The notes under the pieces are model-generated. The model saw only the letters and a list, made by a program, of their open reading frames with translations. It had not been told where the DNA came from and made no database searches. Shown one piece after another: positions 1 to 6,783 of a DNA stretch of 9,569 nucleotides (within the stretch, counting starts at the first letter, position 1; each line of letters begins with the position of its first letter). A program made the translations under genes and the position numbers. This DNA is from Saprospiraceae bacterium UBA2365 (GTDB lineage: Bacteria; Bacteroidota; Bacteroidia; Chitinophagales; Saprospiraceae), in assembly GCA_002344345.1 (NCBI GenBank), contig DDTL01000061.1:1-9569 (forward strand), in the 5' to 3' direction.

Positions 1-200
1 ATTACTAACAATTTACTAACAGGCATTTTTTTGCAAAACTAATTTTGCCTGAAGGAGTAAAAACTCAGCATGACGCAAGATCCACTAAATTTTCTCAATT
101 TTGCAATAAATCAATCTTTTTGAAGTTAAAGGATTTGTTTGCCTGTTTTATTTTAGCAAAGAATTCAGAAAAATAATAAGTATTTATTCAATCGGTTTTT
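1..200 (+). other. AT-rich leader region upstream of porZ
   Basis: This stretch has no convincing protein gene. It begins with a short direct repeat (TTACTAACA at 2-10 and again at 13-21). It also contains a small perfect inverted repeat (GCAAAA at 33-38, TTTTGC at 43-48), which overlaps a candidate -7 promoter box at 40-47. A 17-codon open frame, ATG at 70 to TGA at 121-123, follows a GAAGGAG purine stretch at 51-57. It is too short to call a gene. The remainder up to the ATG at 201 is AT-rich with no strong Shine-Dalgarno, as is usual in Bacteroidota. Confidence 0.6.
40..47 (+). promoter_or_regulatory. Candidate -7 box (TAATTTTG), possible porZ promoter
   Basis: TAATTTTG matches the Bacteroidota housekeeping -7 consensus TAnnTTTG exactly. 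If used, the porZ leader would be about 150 nt. No well-spaced -33 TTTG is visible. A one-mismatch alternative, TATTTTAG at 149-156, lies nearer the gene, so the assignment is tentative. Confidence 0.35.
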
Positions 201-2534
201 ATGATTCATTGGAAAAACATCGGTTTCATAATCATTTTCTTTATATCGGGATTTAACACCTTAAAAGCCCAGGATTCACTTGCTTTAGGAGATTGGGAAA
301 CTCACTTACCGTATACGACCGGAAAATACGTAACCCAAAGTGAAGAAAAAGTATTCTATTCCACGGGCTGGTCAATAGTAAGCATTGATAAAAAAGATTT
401 TAGTATTGAAAAAATTGATAAAACAAACGGACTTAGCAATACAGGCATCACTAAAATAGTTTTTGATCAAAAAAGAAACCAGCTTATAGTACTCTATGAA
501 GATTCAGGAATAGATTTACTGAGTGATCAAAAAACATTGTATATACCGGATATTAGGAATAACCGCAATATATCCGGTGATAAACAGATATATAATATAT
601 TTATAGGTGAAGATGATATTGCCTACCTTAGTTGTGGTTTTGGATTAACAAGTTTTGATTTAAATGACAATAAATTCTATTTTACCTGTTTTACCGGTTT
701 GACCGTCAATCAGACTTATGCCAATGAAAATTTTTACATAATCTCTACAGAAGACGGGCTTTATGCTTTTAACAGAAAAACACAATCTAATCCGGCAGAT
801 TTTTCACAATGGGTGCATCTCGGTCAGGAAAATAAACTACCCGCCATTTATTCCAGTCTGGATGTGACCGGATCATTTGGAAATATATATATGGTCACTC
901 AAAGGGAGCTATGGAAATCAGATCAAACACTCCGGTTTTCCAAAATATTCTCTTCAGGAGAAGACAGCGATTATGCTTTTTTAAGTCCTTCAGCTAAAGG
1001 ATTGATGTTGGGTGTAAGACACGGATGGGGCAACAGCAGGATATATTTTTTTGATGCAGCTGACCAACATACGGAATCCAACTGGAGATGCAGCAATAAA
1101 ATCACACATGCAGTGATGGATCAGTACGGTGTACTTTGGAATGCAGATGAAACCGGTGATATCCGATATACCACTGCACTGGATGGAGATTGTTCGGTTA
1201 TTAGTATTAATTCACCCTGGTCAGCAAGTGTCAGTGATATTTCAGCCCTGGATGGTAAACTGTTTATTGCAGGAGGCGGAGTGGACGGATCTTATGTTCC
1301 ATTGTATAAAAAGGACGGCTTTTTTATCTGGGACGGAGAAAGATGGAAAAATTATAATCGTTTTCTATTACAGGAGTTCGAAAACAGAAATATACAGGAT
1401 TTGTTCAGAATATTACCTCATCCTGCAGGTGAGAAGGTTTTTATAGGAAGCTATACCAGTGGCCTGATCGTACTTGATCATTCAACGGAAGAAATGGCAT
1501 TTTACAATAAAACGAATTCCACACTCGCAGGAAAACCCGGAGATGACGGCAATGACAGGATCAGCGGGTTGGCACTGGATGATCAGGATAACCTGTGGAT
1601 CAGTAATTTTGGAGCGCTCAAACCGATTTCAGTTTTTTCCGGTGAGGGTACCTGGAAATCCTTTGATGTTCAATCAAGTCTTGATCTTAGGGATGTGATC
1701 ATCGACCAAAACAATGTTAAATGGTTTATCATTGACAGAGATGGTGATGGTGTGTTGCTCTATGATGATCGTAATACACCAATGGATGAATCAGATGATC
1801 AACAAAGGATCTTATCCAAGAGTAATACCAATCTGCAAAGCAATAAAGTCAATGCATTGAAAATGGATCTTGATGGTAATGTTTGGGTTGGAACAGAAGA
1901 TGGTCCGGTGGTTTTCGAATGCGGCTCAGATGTGTTCAGAGAAGAATGCAAAGGCAGCAGGAGAAAGACCGTATTAGAAGGAATTCCCGCCTATGTGTTG
2001 GATGATGTCTCGATCACAGCCATTGAAGTGGATGGAGCCAACAGGAAATGGTTTGGATGTTTCAACGGTGTTTTTGTCCAATCACCCACAGGCGAAGATC
2101 AACTTTACCATTTTACCAGTGAAAACAGCCCATTGCCCGACAATCACATCATAGACATGGCATATGATGGTGCGAACGGCAGGATGTACATCGCTACCGC
2201 CAAAGGTGTGGTGTCCATCCGGACACTCACTACAAAAGGAGGCAATAAACACAACTCAGAAATTTTCGCTTATCCGAATCCTGTCAGACCGGAATATGAA
2301 GGACCGATTGCCATAAAGGGCTTTGCCCGCGATTCAAATGTTAAGATAACAGATATAAATGGCAGAATGGTATACGAAACAAAGGCCCTTGGCGGGCAGG
2401 CAATCTGGAACGGAAGAGATTACAATGGACGAAAAGCTGCTTCAGGGGTTTATCTTGTTTTTGCCAGCGGAACAGAAACACTTGAAAAACCTGATGCCAT
2501 CGTGACAAAAATACTTTTTATCAATGGCCACTAG
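201..2534 (+). CDS. porZ: PorZ-like type IX secretion system protein (double beta-propeller, C-terminal sorting-type domain)
   Basis: In characterised T9SS, PorZ sits on the cell surface in the attachment complex with PorU, PorV and PorQ, and helps hand anionic lipopolysaccharide to the PorU sortase. The 777 residues seen here match the usual PorZ length (about 776). A signal peptide covers residues 1-23, with likely cleavage at KA|QDS. The N-terminal part (about 30-110) has the PorZ-type W..HLPY and GLSN.GI.K segments followed by YEDSGIDLL. Repeated propeller-blade motifs (LDDQDNLWISNFG, LDGNVWVGTEDG) run through the middle. The last ~90 residues (about 687-777) are a CTD-like beta-sandwich: YPNPVRP, then KITDINGRMVY, ALGGQAIWNGRD and SGVYLVF. 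In known PorZ this CTD is retained rather than cleaved. No other T9SS gene is nearby. The alternative, a generic two-component-regulator-type propeller protein with a sorting domain, is less likely given the match at both ends. Confidence 0.9.
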   Translation: MIHWKNIGFIIIFFISGFNTLKAQDSLALGDWETHLPYTTGKYVTQSEEKVFYSTGWSIVSIDKKDFSIEKIDKTNGLSNTGITKIVFDQKRNQLIVLYEDSGIDLLSDQKTLYIPDIRNNRNISGDKQIYNIFIGEDDIAYLSCGFGLTSFDLNDNKFYFTCFTGLTVNQTYANENFYIISTEDGLYAFNRKTQSNPADFSQWVHLGQENKLPAIYSSLDVTGSFGNIYMVTQRELWKSDQTLRFSKIFSSGEDSDYAFLSPSAKGLMLGVRHGWGNSRIYFFDAADQHTESNWRCSNKITHAVMDQYGVLWNADETGDIRYTTALDGDCSVISINSPWSASVSDISALDGKLFIAGGGVDGSYVPLYKKDGFFIWDGERWKNYNRFLLQEFENRNIQDLFRILPHPAGEKVFIGSYTSGLIVLDHSTEEMAFYNKTNSTLAGKPGDDGNDRISGLALDDQDNLWISNFGALKPISVFSGEGTWKSFDVQSSLDLRDVIIDQNNVKWFIIDRDGDGVLLYDDRNTPMDESDDQQRILSKSNTNLQSNKVNALKMDLDGNVWVGTEDGPVVFECGSDVFREECKGSRRKTVLEGIPAYVLDDVSITAIEVDGANRKWFGCFNGVFVQSPTGEDQLYHFTSENSPLPDNHIIDMAYDGANGRMYIATAKGVVSIRTLTTKGGNKHNSEIFAYPNPVRPEYEGPIAIKGFARDSNVKITDINGRMVYETKALGGQAIWNGRDYNGRKAASGVYLVFASGTETLEKPDAIVTKILFINGH

Positions 2535-2670
2535 GTAATTTTCCGCTGAAGGTCATTTTACAAATACGGATATGTTCAAGCAACCTTTGGATGGTATAAC
2601 TATTCTTTCCTTTGAGCTTCTGCTTTTCCTTACATAATATACAAACCTGAGGAATTCATCTTAAATTCCA

Positions 2671-2678
2671 TATTTTTG
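2671..2678 (+). promoter_or_regulatory. -7 box (TATTTTTG) of the mobA-like gene
   Basis: TATTTTTG fits TAnnTTTG exactly and ends 17 nt before the GTG start at 2696. This implies its own promoter and a leader of only about a dozen nucleotides. I see no properly spaced -33 TTTG. TTTG at 2611-2614 is too far upstream. Confidence 0.55.
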
Positions 2679-2695
2679 TATTAAAATGAATCAAG

Positions 2696-3265
2696 GTGAA
2701 CGGAATAATCCTGATTGGAGGAGAAAGTAAACGTATGGGACAGCCCAAAGCGCTGCTCAGATATCAGGGAAAAACCCTGGTTGAGAGGAGTATTGAATTA
2801 CTAAGTAATTGTTGTTCAAATGTTTATATTTCAGGTAAGGTAGAACAAATCATCTCTTGCACAGACTTTTCCATTCCCTTTATAGCGGATAAATATACAG
2901 CCATCGGTCCCATAGGAGGTATTGTAAGTTCATTTGAAACCGTAGGAAATCCGGAAAGAGGTTTATTGGTGTTGGCAACCGACATGCCATTGATGGATTT
3001 GAATACACTGTCCCGGCTCATCTCTCAGAGGGATACGCAGAAATATGCCACCATGTACATACACAAAAATTCCGGCTATCTTGAACCCTTATGTGCCATA
3101 TATGAACCATCAGCTTATCTGGAGTTGAAAAAGGCCATTTTCAGGCAAGAGTACTCCATGCAGCGTATTTTTGATCGGGATCAATTGAATCTGATCGGTA
3201 TCAAAACACCAGACACGCTCAAAAATATTAATACACCGGAAGACCTGGAAAACATCCAGAAGTGA
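2696..3265 (+). CDS. mobA: MobA-like molybdenum cofactor guanylyltransferase / NTP transferase
   Basis: Family role: transfer of a nucleotide (GMP from GTP for MobA) onto molybdopterin-bound molybdenum in the cytoplasm, the last step in making the bis-MGD-type cofactor. At 189 residues it is close to the usual length (E. coli MobA, about 194). The nucleotide-binding signature LIGGESKRMGQPKALL is at residues 6-21 (GG, R13, K18). GPIGGI at 71-76, a Mg-binding-type ATDMP at 94-98, EPLCAIYE at 130-137 and the characteristic NINTPEDL at 177-184 complete the fold. The start is GTG: an in-frame TGA at 2687-2689 leaves no ATG upstream, and GTG places the N-terminus (MNGIILIGG) exactly where the family begins. 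An ATG at 2686 is in another frame. No other molybdenum cofactor genes are nearby, so the related MocA (CMP transfer) or another NTP-transferase specificity cannot be excluded. Confidence 0.85.
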   Translation: MNGIILIGGESKRMGQPKALLRYQGKTLVERSIELLSNCCSNVYISGKVEQIISCTDFSIPFIADKYTAIGPIGGIVSSFETVGNPERGLLVLATDMPLMDLNTLSRLISQRDTQKYATMYIHKNSGYLEPLCAIYEPSAYLELKKAIFRQEYSMQRIFDRDQLNLIGIKTPDTLKNINTPEDLENIQK

Positions 3266-3309
3266 ATTAAATGATGTTGCCGCAGAGCAGGCAACTAAAG
3301 GGTAAAGTC

Positions 3310-3333
3310 CTAACCTGGACAAGCCAGAACCAA
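3310..3333 (+). repeat. Dispersed repeat, copy 1
   Basis: These 24 bases match 9546-9569 at 22 of 24 positions, in the same orientation. The differences are T/C at 3316 and A/G at 3321. Downstream of the match, copy 1 runs into a degenerate 7-nt rhythm (GAACAAG, GAACACC, GAATAAC from 3351) and then into two inverted repeats. The real unit is therefore probably longer, perhaps to about 3444. Copy 2 is cut by the window end, so the right boundary cannot be set. I infer an interspersed non-coding element of Bacteroidota type. Confidence 0.6.
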
Positions 3334-3367
3334 AGAGGAAATTGATTTATGAACAAGGAACACCGAA

Positions 3368-3407
3368 TAACGATTTCAGATCTGGAGTTTTTATTCTAAA
3401 ATCGTTA
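3368..3407 (+). repeat. 9-bp perfect inverted repeat with inner palindrome
   Basis: TAACGATTT at 3368-3376 is the exact reverse complement of AAATCGTTA at 3399-3407, with a 22-nt spacer. The spacer opens with the 8-bp palindrome CAGATCTG (3377-3384). It sits within the probable dispersed element and could form a stem in RNA or DNA. Confidence 0.6.
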
Positions 3408-3418
3408 ATCCTTGCCTG

Positions 3419-3444
3419 CCCCGTTGGATTTACATCCTACGGGG
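3419..3444. repeat. GC-rich hairpin (11 positions, one mismatch)
   Basis: The arms 3419-3429 and 3434-3444 pair as CCCCGT, one T/T mismatch, then GGAT, around a TTAC tetraloop. This is strikingly GC-rich for the surrounding AT-rich DNA. No T-run follows on either side, so it is not a standard rho-independent terminator, though it could shield transcript 3' ends or belong to the repeat element. Confidence 0.65.
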
Positions 3445-3606
3445 TAAATATTCTGTGTTGCTTTATTTCTACATCAAATTTCTTTAAAGTTCTGCCAAAA
3501 AAAATACGAATTCAATTTTTAAGACACTAAACAGATCTTTCTCAATCCGCAGTAAAAAATCCCACTGAAATTTTACTTAACAAACAAAACTTTGAGTCTA
3601 CAGTCT

Positions 3607-4263
3607 TTATAATTTAAGTTCCAGTTGATTTCGACCTAATTTGATCAATCCGTCTTTTTCAATTTTCTTTAATATTCTGGACACAGCTTCACGGGAAGCA
3701 TTCATATCAGTAGCGATTTCCTGATGAGTGATATTGATCTTTGACGTATTGAGAATGTCTGATTTTTTTTGAAGGTATTCCATCAAACGTTCATCCATGC
3801 GGGAAAAAGCAATGGCATCCAGGGTTTCTATCAACTCCATCAAGCGCTTATCATACATTTGAACCACAAAATTGCGCCATTGAGGATAACGGCTCATCCA
3901 AAGATCAGCATATTTGAGCGGTACAGAAATGAAACTGACATCTTCTTCGGCTTCTGCTTTCAATAAACTTTTCTTTTGGGTCATGCAACAACTGAAGGAA
4001 GAAGCACAGGTGTCTCCCGGACCCACAAAATAAAGAAAAATCTCTTCTCCCGCTGCATTCATCCGGCTGATTTTCAGCGATCCTTTAATAACAAGTGGCA
4101 AAAAATGTACATAAGCGCCAAAATCAATCACCATTTCACCGCCGTCCTTTCCTGTGATTTCACCAAACTCACTGATTTCTTCTACTAGTTGTTCCTGACT
4201 CAGCTGTGGAAAATACGCCCTCAGTAACTTTTCGATCTCTTTACGCTTAAATGAACCAATCAT
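3607..4263 (-). CDS. Crp/Fnr-family transcriptional regulator
   Basis: This is a 218-residue cytoplasmic DNA-binding protein of normal length for the family. Residues ~20-125 form the cyclic-nucleotide-binding-like beta-barrel (FLPLVIKGSLKISRMNAAGEE at the core, EEIFLYFVGPGD after it). A dimerisation helix follows at ~130-160. A winged helix-turn-helix lies at ~165-218, with ITHQEIATDMNASREAVSRI containing the recognition helix. The loop that binds phosphate in true cAMP receptors reads GDTCASSFSCCM here, with cysteines 86, 92 and 93 and no R-(S/T)-A motif, so cAMP binding is unlikely. Whether the cysteines sense redox state or a metal is inference. It is convergent with the mobA-like gene and lies downstream of the TonB receptor on the same strand, separated by a terminator. 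Targets are unknown. Confidence 0.9.
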   Translation of the reverse strand: MIGSFKRKEIEKLLRAYFPQLSQEQLVEEISEFGEITGKDGGEMVIDFGAYVHFLPLVIKGSLKISRMNAAGEEIFLYFVGPGDTCASSFSCCMTQKKSLLKAEAEEDVSFISVPLKYADLWMSRYPQWRNFVVQMYDKRLMELIETLDAIAFSRMDERLMEYLQKKSDILNTSKINITHQEIATDMNASREAVSRILKKIEKDGLIKLGRNQLELKL

Positions 4264-4277
4264 CTTTAATGTTTTGG

Positions 4278-4285
4278 CAAAAATA
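4278..4285 (-). promoter_or_regulatory. -7 box (TATTTTTG on the minus strand) of the Crp/Fnr gene
   Basis: Read on the minus strand this is TATTTTTG, an exact TAnnTTTG match ending 14 nt before the ATG at 4263. It lies within the T-rich tail of the upstream receptor gene's terminator. The leader would be only about 8-10 nt. No well-spaced -33 TTTG is seen. Confidence 0.5.
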
Positions 4286-4311
4286 AAAAAACCACTCCAA
4301 TTCCGGAGTGG
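4284..4311 (-). terminator. Rho-independent terminator of the TonB-dependent receptor gene
   Basis: A 7-bp perfect stem, CCACTCC at 4292-4298 and GGAGTGG at 4305-4311 with a 6-nt loop, is followed on the minus strand by seven Ts, then A and five more Ts. It lies about 30 nt past the receptor stop codon, as expected for its terminator. It separates the receptor transcript from the regulator gene. Confidence 0.85.
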
Positions 4312-4341
4312 CTTTTATAAGTTAGTAAGATAAAATGGTCA

Positions 4342-6783
4342 TTAAAAATCTATTTTATAATAGAATACCGGGAAAAAGCCTAACTGATATTCTTCAACAA
4401 TTGGATTTCCGCTTGGATGATCAGGCGCATAAGTCAAAGTTAAAATATTTTTAGTCGCAAAAATATTTATCAGATCCACGGCCAGTTCATGAGTAAACCT
4501 CTTCGCATTAAATACGTAATTCACCTTGAAATCTGTTCTGAAATAAGGTCTGAACTGCTTGGTATTCACCGTTTCATCTTTAAAAATCACCTCCAGGGCT
4601 TCTTTAGATGCTGCGTCATCTACATCTCCATACCATCTGCCTCCGGCATAAGTGACTTTACCGCCAATGTTGAATGCAGAATTTTTACCTAAATTGAATT
4701 CTTTGGCAAACAAGGCGTTGAATGTATATTTGCCGTTAAAAGTGGTATTTCTCCACACCTTGTCGCTTCCCTGATATTTTGCATCAAATATAGAACCTGT
4801 GAACATGTAATAGTAGCCTTTACTAAAGAATTTTTCAACAGTAAGTTCCAGTCCGTAATTTCTGCCTGTTCCGGCATTTTGGAGCGCATTGGGGAAAAAC
4901 CTGGAGAATCCGGATCCTGCATTGATCAGAGAGTAAGAACTACTGGTGAGTTCAACTGGAATATCATATAGATATTGATAGTAGGTTTCGGCTTTGACAC
5001 GCATGTTTTTGGCAATGTAACGGTCATATGAAAATACTGCATGAGCACTCTTTATGAATCCAAGATCCAGATTGTATTCCTGGGGATCTCTACCAATAGT
5101 TTGGTTGCTATAATAAAATATATATGGGGAGATCATTTGTGAATGAAGTCCGAGCCCAAGAGATAATTTTTGTTTTTTATCCATCTGGTAAGCAATGCCC
5201 AAACGAGGTTCAACCGGTGAAAAACTGTTTTTATTAAAATCAAAATATGTGGTATTGATACCACCTGTAAAACTCAGTTTTTCAGAATGATGATATTTAA
5301 ACTGTACAAAACCCTGATAAAGTGTAGTGAATTTATCTGTGTACCACCTTACTAACCATGGATTTAAGTCAATATTGTCAGGATAGTCAAAATCAGGACC
5401 ATAAAGTCGTGCGCTGTCCTGATATTGAAGGTGCATCAGATCAACAGTTGCTCCAAATTTAAAATTGAGGCGGCTGTTGATCCTTTTATTGACATGAATA
5501 TTGGCAGAATATTTATCTTCCTGGAAGAAGTAATTCAACATAGGAGGAAGACTGTCAACCATGAAAAAGCCATTTTCATCTACATGCCTGACGATCAGAT
5601 CATGATGCGCATCAATCCGTGATTGAGAAGCCGAAAGGGTTGCTTTCATAAATGTGGAGCGGTTGACTGGTTTGCTGTAACTTAAACCGACTACACCCAT
5701 TCTGGAGGTAAAATACTGATCTCTCTCATTATCGCCATACAACAAGGTCGAAGTATCCGGTTTTTCCAGTTCACTTAAAATAATGTCAATGGTACTCGTT
5801 CCACCCATTCCAAAAAAGGCAATATTCCCACCCTTTTTCTGAGGAAAATTGAGTCTGAAAGCACCATCCTGGTATTGGGGAATGGCATCAGTGCCAACCT
5901 GAATACCCATAAACTGGAAAAGTTGAAGGGTAGAATAGCGGTACATGGCCAGGTATGATGATTTTGATTGTTTGTTGATCGGTCCTTCTGCGGTAAATTC
6001 AGTACCAAGAAAACCCAATTGTCCGCTAAACTCATGTCTTTCGTTGTTTCCGTTCCTCATTTTCAGATCGAAAACACCGGCAATGCCATTGGAGTATTCA
6101 GCAGGGAAAGCGCCGGTATAAAACTCTGAATTGGATAGAAATTTATTGTTGAGGATGGTTACAGGTCCACCACCGGTCCCGGGAATGGAAAAGTGGTTAG
6201 GGTTGGGGATATTGATACCCTCCAGCCTCCAGAGTACACCTGTCGGACTATTACCTCTTACCACAATATCATTTCTGGAGTCATCGGCGCCCTGAACACC
6301 GGCATAATTGGATGCCATACGGGCTGGCTCACCGCGGCTTCCTGCATATCTGTTGGTTTCAGCTACACTAAATTCACGGGCACTCACCATAGCCATTTCA
6401 TTGACAACTTCACCATTACGTTTGGCAACAATGGTTACTTCTTCAAGTTTGAGCGGCGCTTCTTCCATCTCAACGGTCAGCAAAACCTCTTTTGCTGAAG
6501 TTACAGAAATATTGTTCATGACGATTTCCTGATATCCGAGATAACTAAAAATCAGATCATGTCTGCCAACCGGAACATTGTTGATCCTGAAACTGCCATC
6601 AGTATCGGTTGAAGCCCCCATTAAATTATCTCCGTCAGTTCCAATGGTGACATTAACACCAATAAGAGGAAATTTCGAATCATGGTCTATAACGGTGCCC
6701 CGGATTGTCTGGGAACGCTGGCCAATCAAAGAAAAACCTATTAATGAAAATATAAATACGAAAAGTCCAATTTTAATTTTCAT
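4342..6783 (-). CDS. TonB-dependent outer membrane receptor with carboxypeptidase-regulatory-like domain
   Basis: This is a predicted outer-membrane active importer, energised by TonB-ExbBD. It has 813 residues. A signal peptide covers ~1-21 (cleavage near IG|QRS). A carboxypeptidase D regulatory-like beta-sandwich follows at ~26-108 (IRGTVIDHDSKFPLIGVNV, STDTDGSFRI, YLGYQ). A TonB-box-like LEEVTIVA is at 113-120. The plug domain, ~125-245, contains GVQGADDSRNDIVVRGNSP, RLEGINIPNPNHF and FPAEYSNGIAGVFDLKMRNG. The rest is a transmembrane barrel ending in a terminal aromatic residue (FYYKIDF). It lacks a SusD partner and SusC/RagA-type signatures, so it is an orphan receptor and its substrate is unknown. 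From memory, the plug segment is strongly conserved in a Bacteroidota-specific receptor family. No frameshift is seen. A weak promoter candidate on the minus strand is TATTATTG at 6819-6826 (one mismatch). Confidence 0.92.
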   Translation of the reverse strand: MKIKIGLFVFIFSLIGFSLIGQRSQTIRGTVIDHDSKFPLIGVNVTIGTDGDNLMGASTDTDGSFRINNVPVGRHDLIFSYLGYQEIVMNNISVTSAKEVLLTVEMEEAPLKLEEVTIVAKRNGEVVNEMAMVSAREFSVAETNRYAGSRGEPARMASNYAGVQGADDSRNDIVVRGNSPTGVLWRLEGINIPNPNHFSIPGTGGGPVTILNNKFLSNSEFYTGAFPAEYSNGIAGVFDLKMRNGNNERHEFSGQLGFLGTEFTAEGPINKQSKSSYLAMYRYSTLQLFQFMGIQVGTDAIPQYQDGAFRLNFPQKKGGNIAFFGMGGTSTIDIILSELEKPDTSTLLYGDNERDQYFTSRMGVVGLSYSKPVNRSTFMKATLSASQSRIDAHHDLIVRHVDENGFFMVDSLPPMLNYFFQEDKYSANIHVNKRINSRLNFKFGATVDLMHLQYQDSARLYGPDFDYPDNIDLNPWLVRWYTDKFTTLYQGFVQFKYHHSEKLSFTGGINTTYFDFNKNSFSPVEPRLGIAYQMDKKQKLSLGLGLHSQMISPYIFYYSNQTIGRDPQEYNLDLGFIKSAHAVFSYDRYIAKNMRVKAETYYQYLYDIPVELTSSSYSLINAGSGFSRFFPNALQNAGTGRNYGLELTVEKFFSKGYYYMFTGSIFDAKYQGSDKVWRNTTFNGKYTFNALFAKEFNLGKNSAFNIGGKVTYAGGRWYGDVDDAASKEALEVIFKDETVNTKQFRPYFRTDFKVNYVFNAKRFTHELAVDLINIFATKNILTLTYAPDHPSGNPIVEEYQLGFFPVFYYKIDF

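Larger units (their letters stand above)
3266..3606. other. Gene-free stretch between convergent genes, rich in inverted repeats
   Basis: These 341 bases lie between the 3' ends of the mobA-like gene and the Crp/Fnr gene. They hold a 6-bp stem GTTGCC/GGCAAC (3276-3281, 3290-3295), a copy of the dispersed repeat (3310-3333), a 9-bp inverted repeat (3368-3376, 3399-3407) and a GC-rich hairpin (3419-3444). A weak AT-rich stem AGTAAAA/TTTTACT (3551-3557, 3571-3577) is also present. None of the stems is followed by a clear T-run on the coding strand of either gene, so no classical terminator is called. Open frames here lack recognisable protein features. Confidence 0.7.

Noticed and set aside
2611..2614. 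TTTG as the -33 element for the mobA-like gene
   Set aside because: It is more than 50 bases from the -7 box at 2671, far beyond the usual 19-21 spacing.
3276..3295. GTTGCC/GGCAAC stem just after the mobA-like gene as a terminator
   Set aside because: It is followed by TAAAGGG rather than a T-run and has an 8-nt loop, so it does not meet the criteria for a rho-independent terminator.
3351..3380. 7-nt rhythm (GAACAAG, GAACACC, GAATAAC) as a CRISPR or tandem array
   Set aside because: The units are too short and degenerate, there are no spacers, and no cas genes are present.
3342..3530. 62-codon open frame on the plus strand between the mobA-like and Crp/Fnr genes
   Set aside because: It runs through the inverted repeats and dispersed repeat, has no recognisable protein features, and is explained by the structured non-coding element.
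4689..4922. 77-codon minus-strand open frame inside the receptor gene
   Set aside because: The main frame across this region reads a continuous barrel sequence, so this is a shifted-frame shadow rather than evidence of a frameshift.
6193..6532. Open frames of 101 and 74 codons on the plus strand
   Set aside because: They lie wholly inside the receptor gene opposite its conserved plug domain and are antisense shadows of it.
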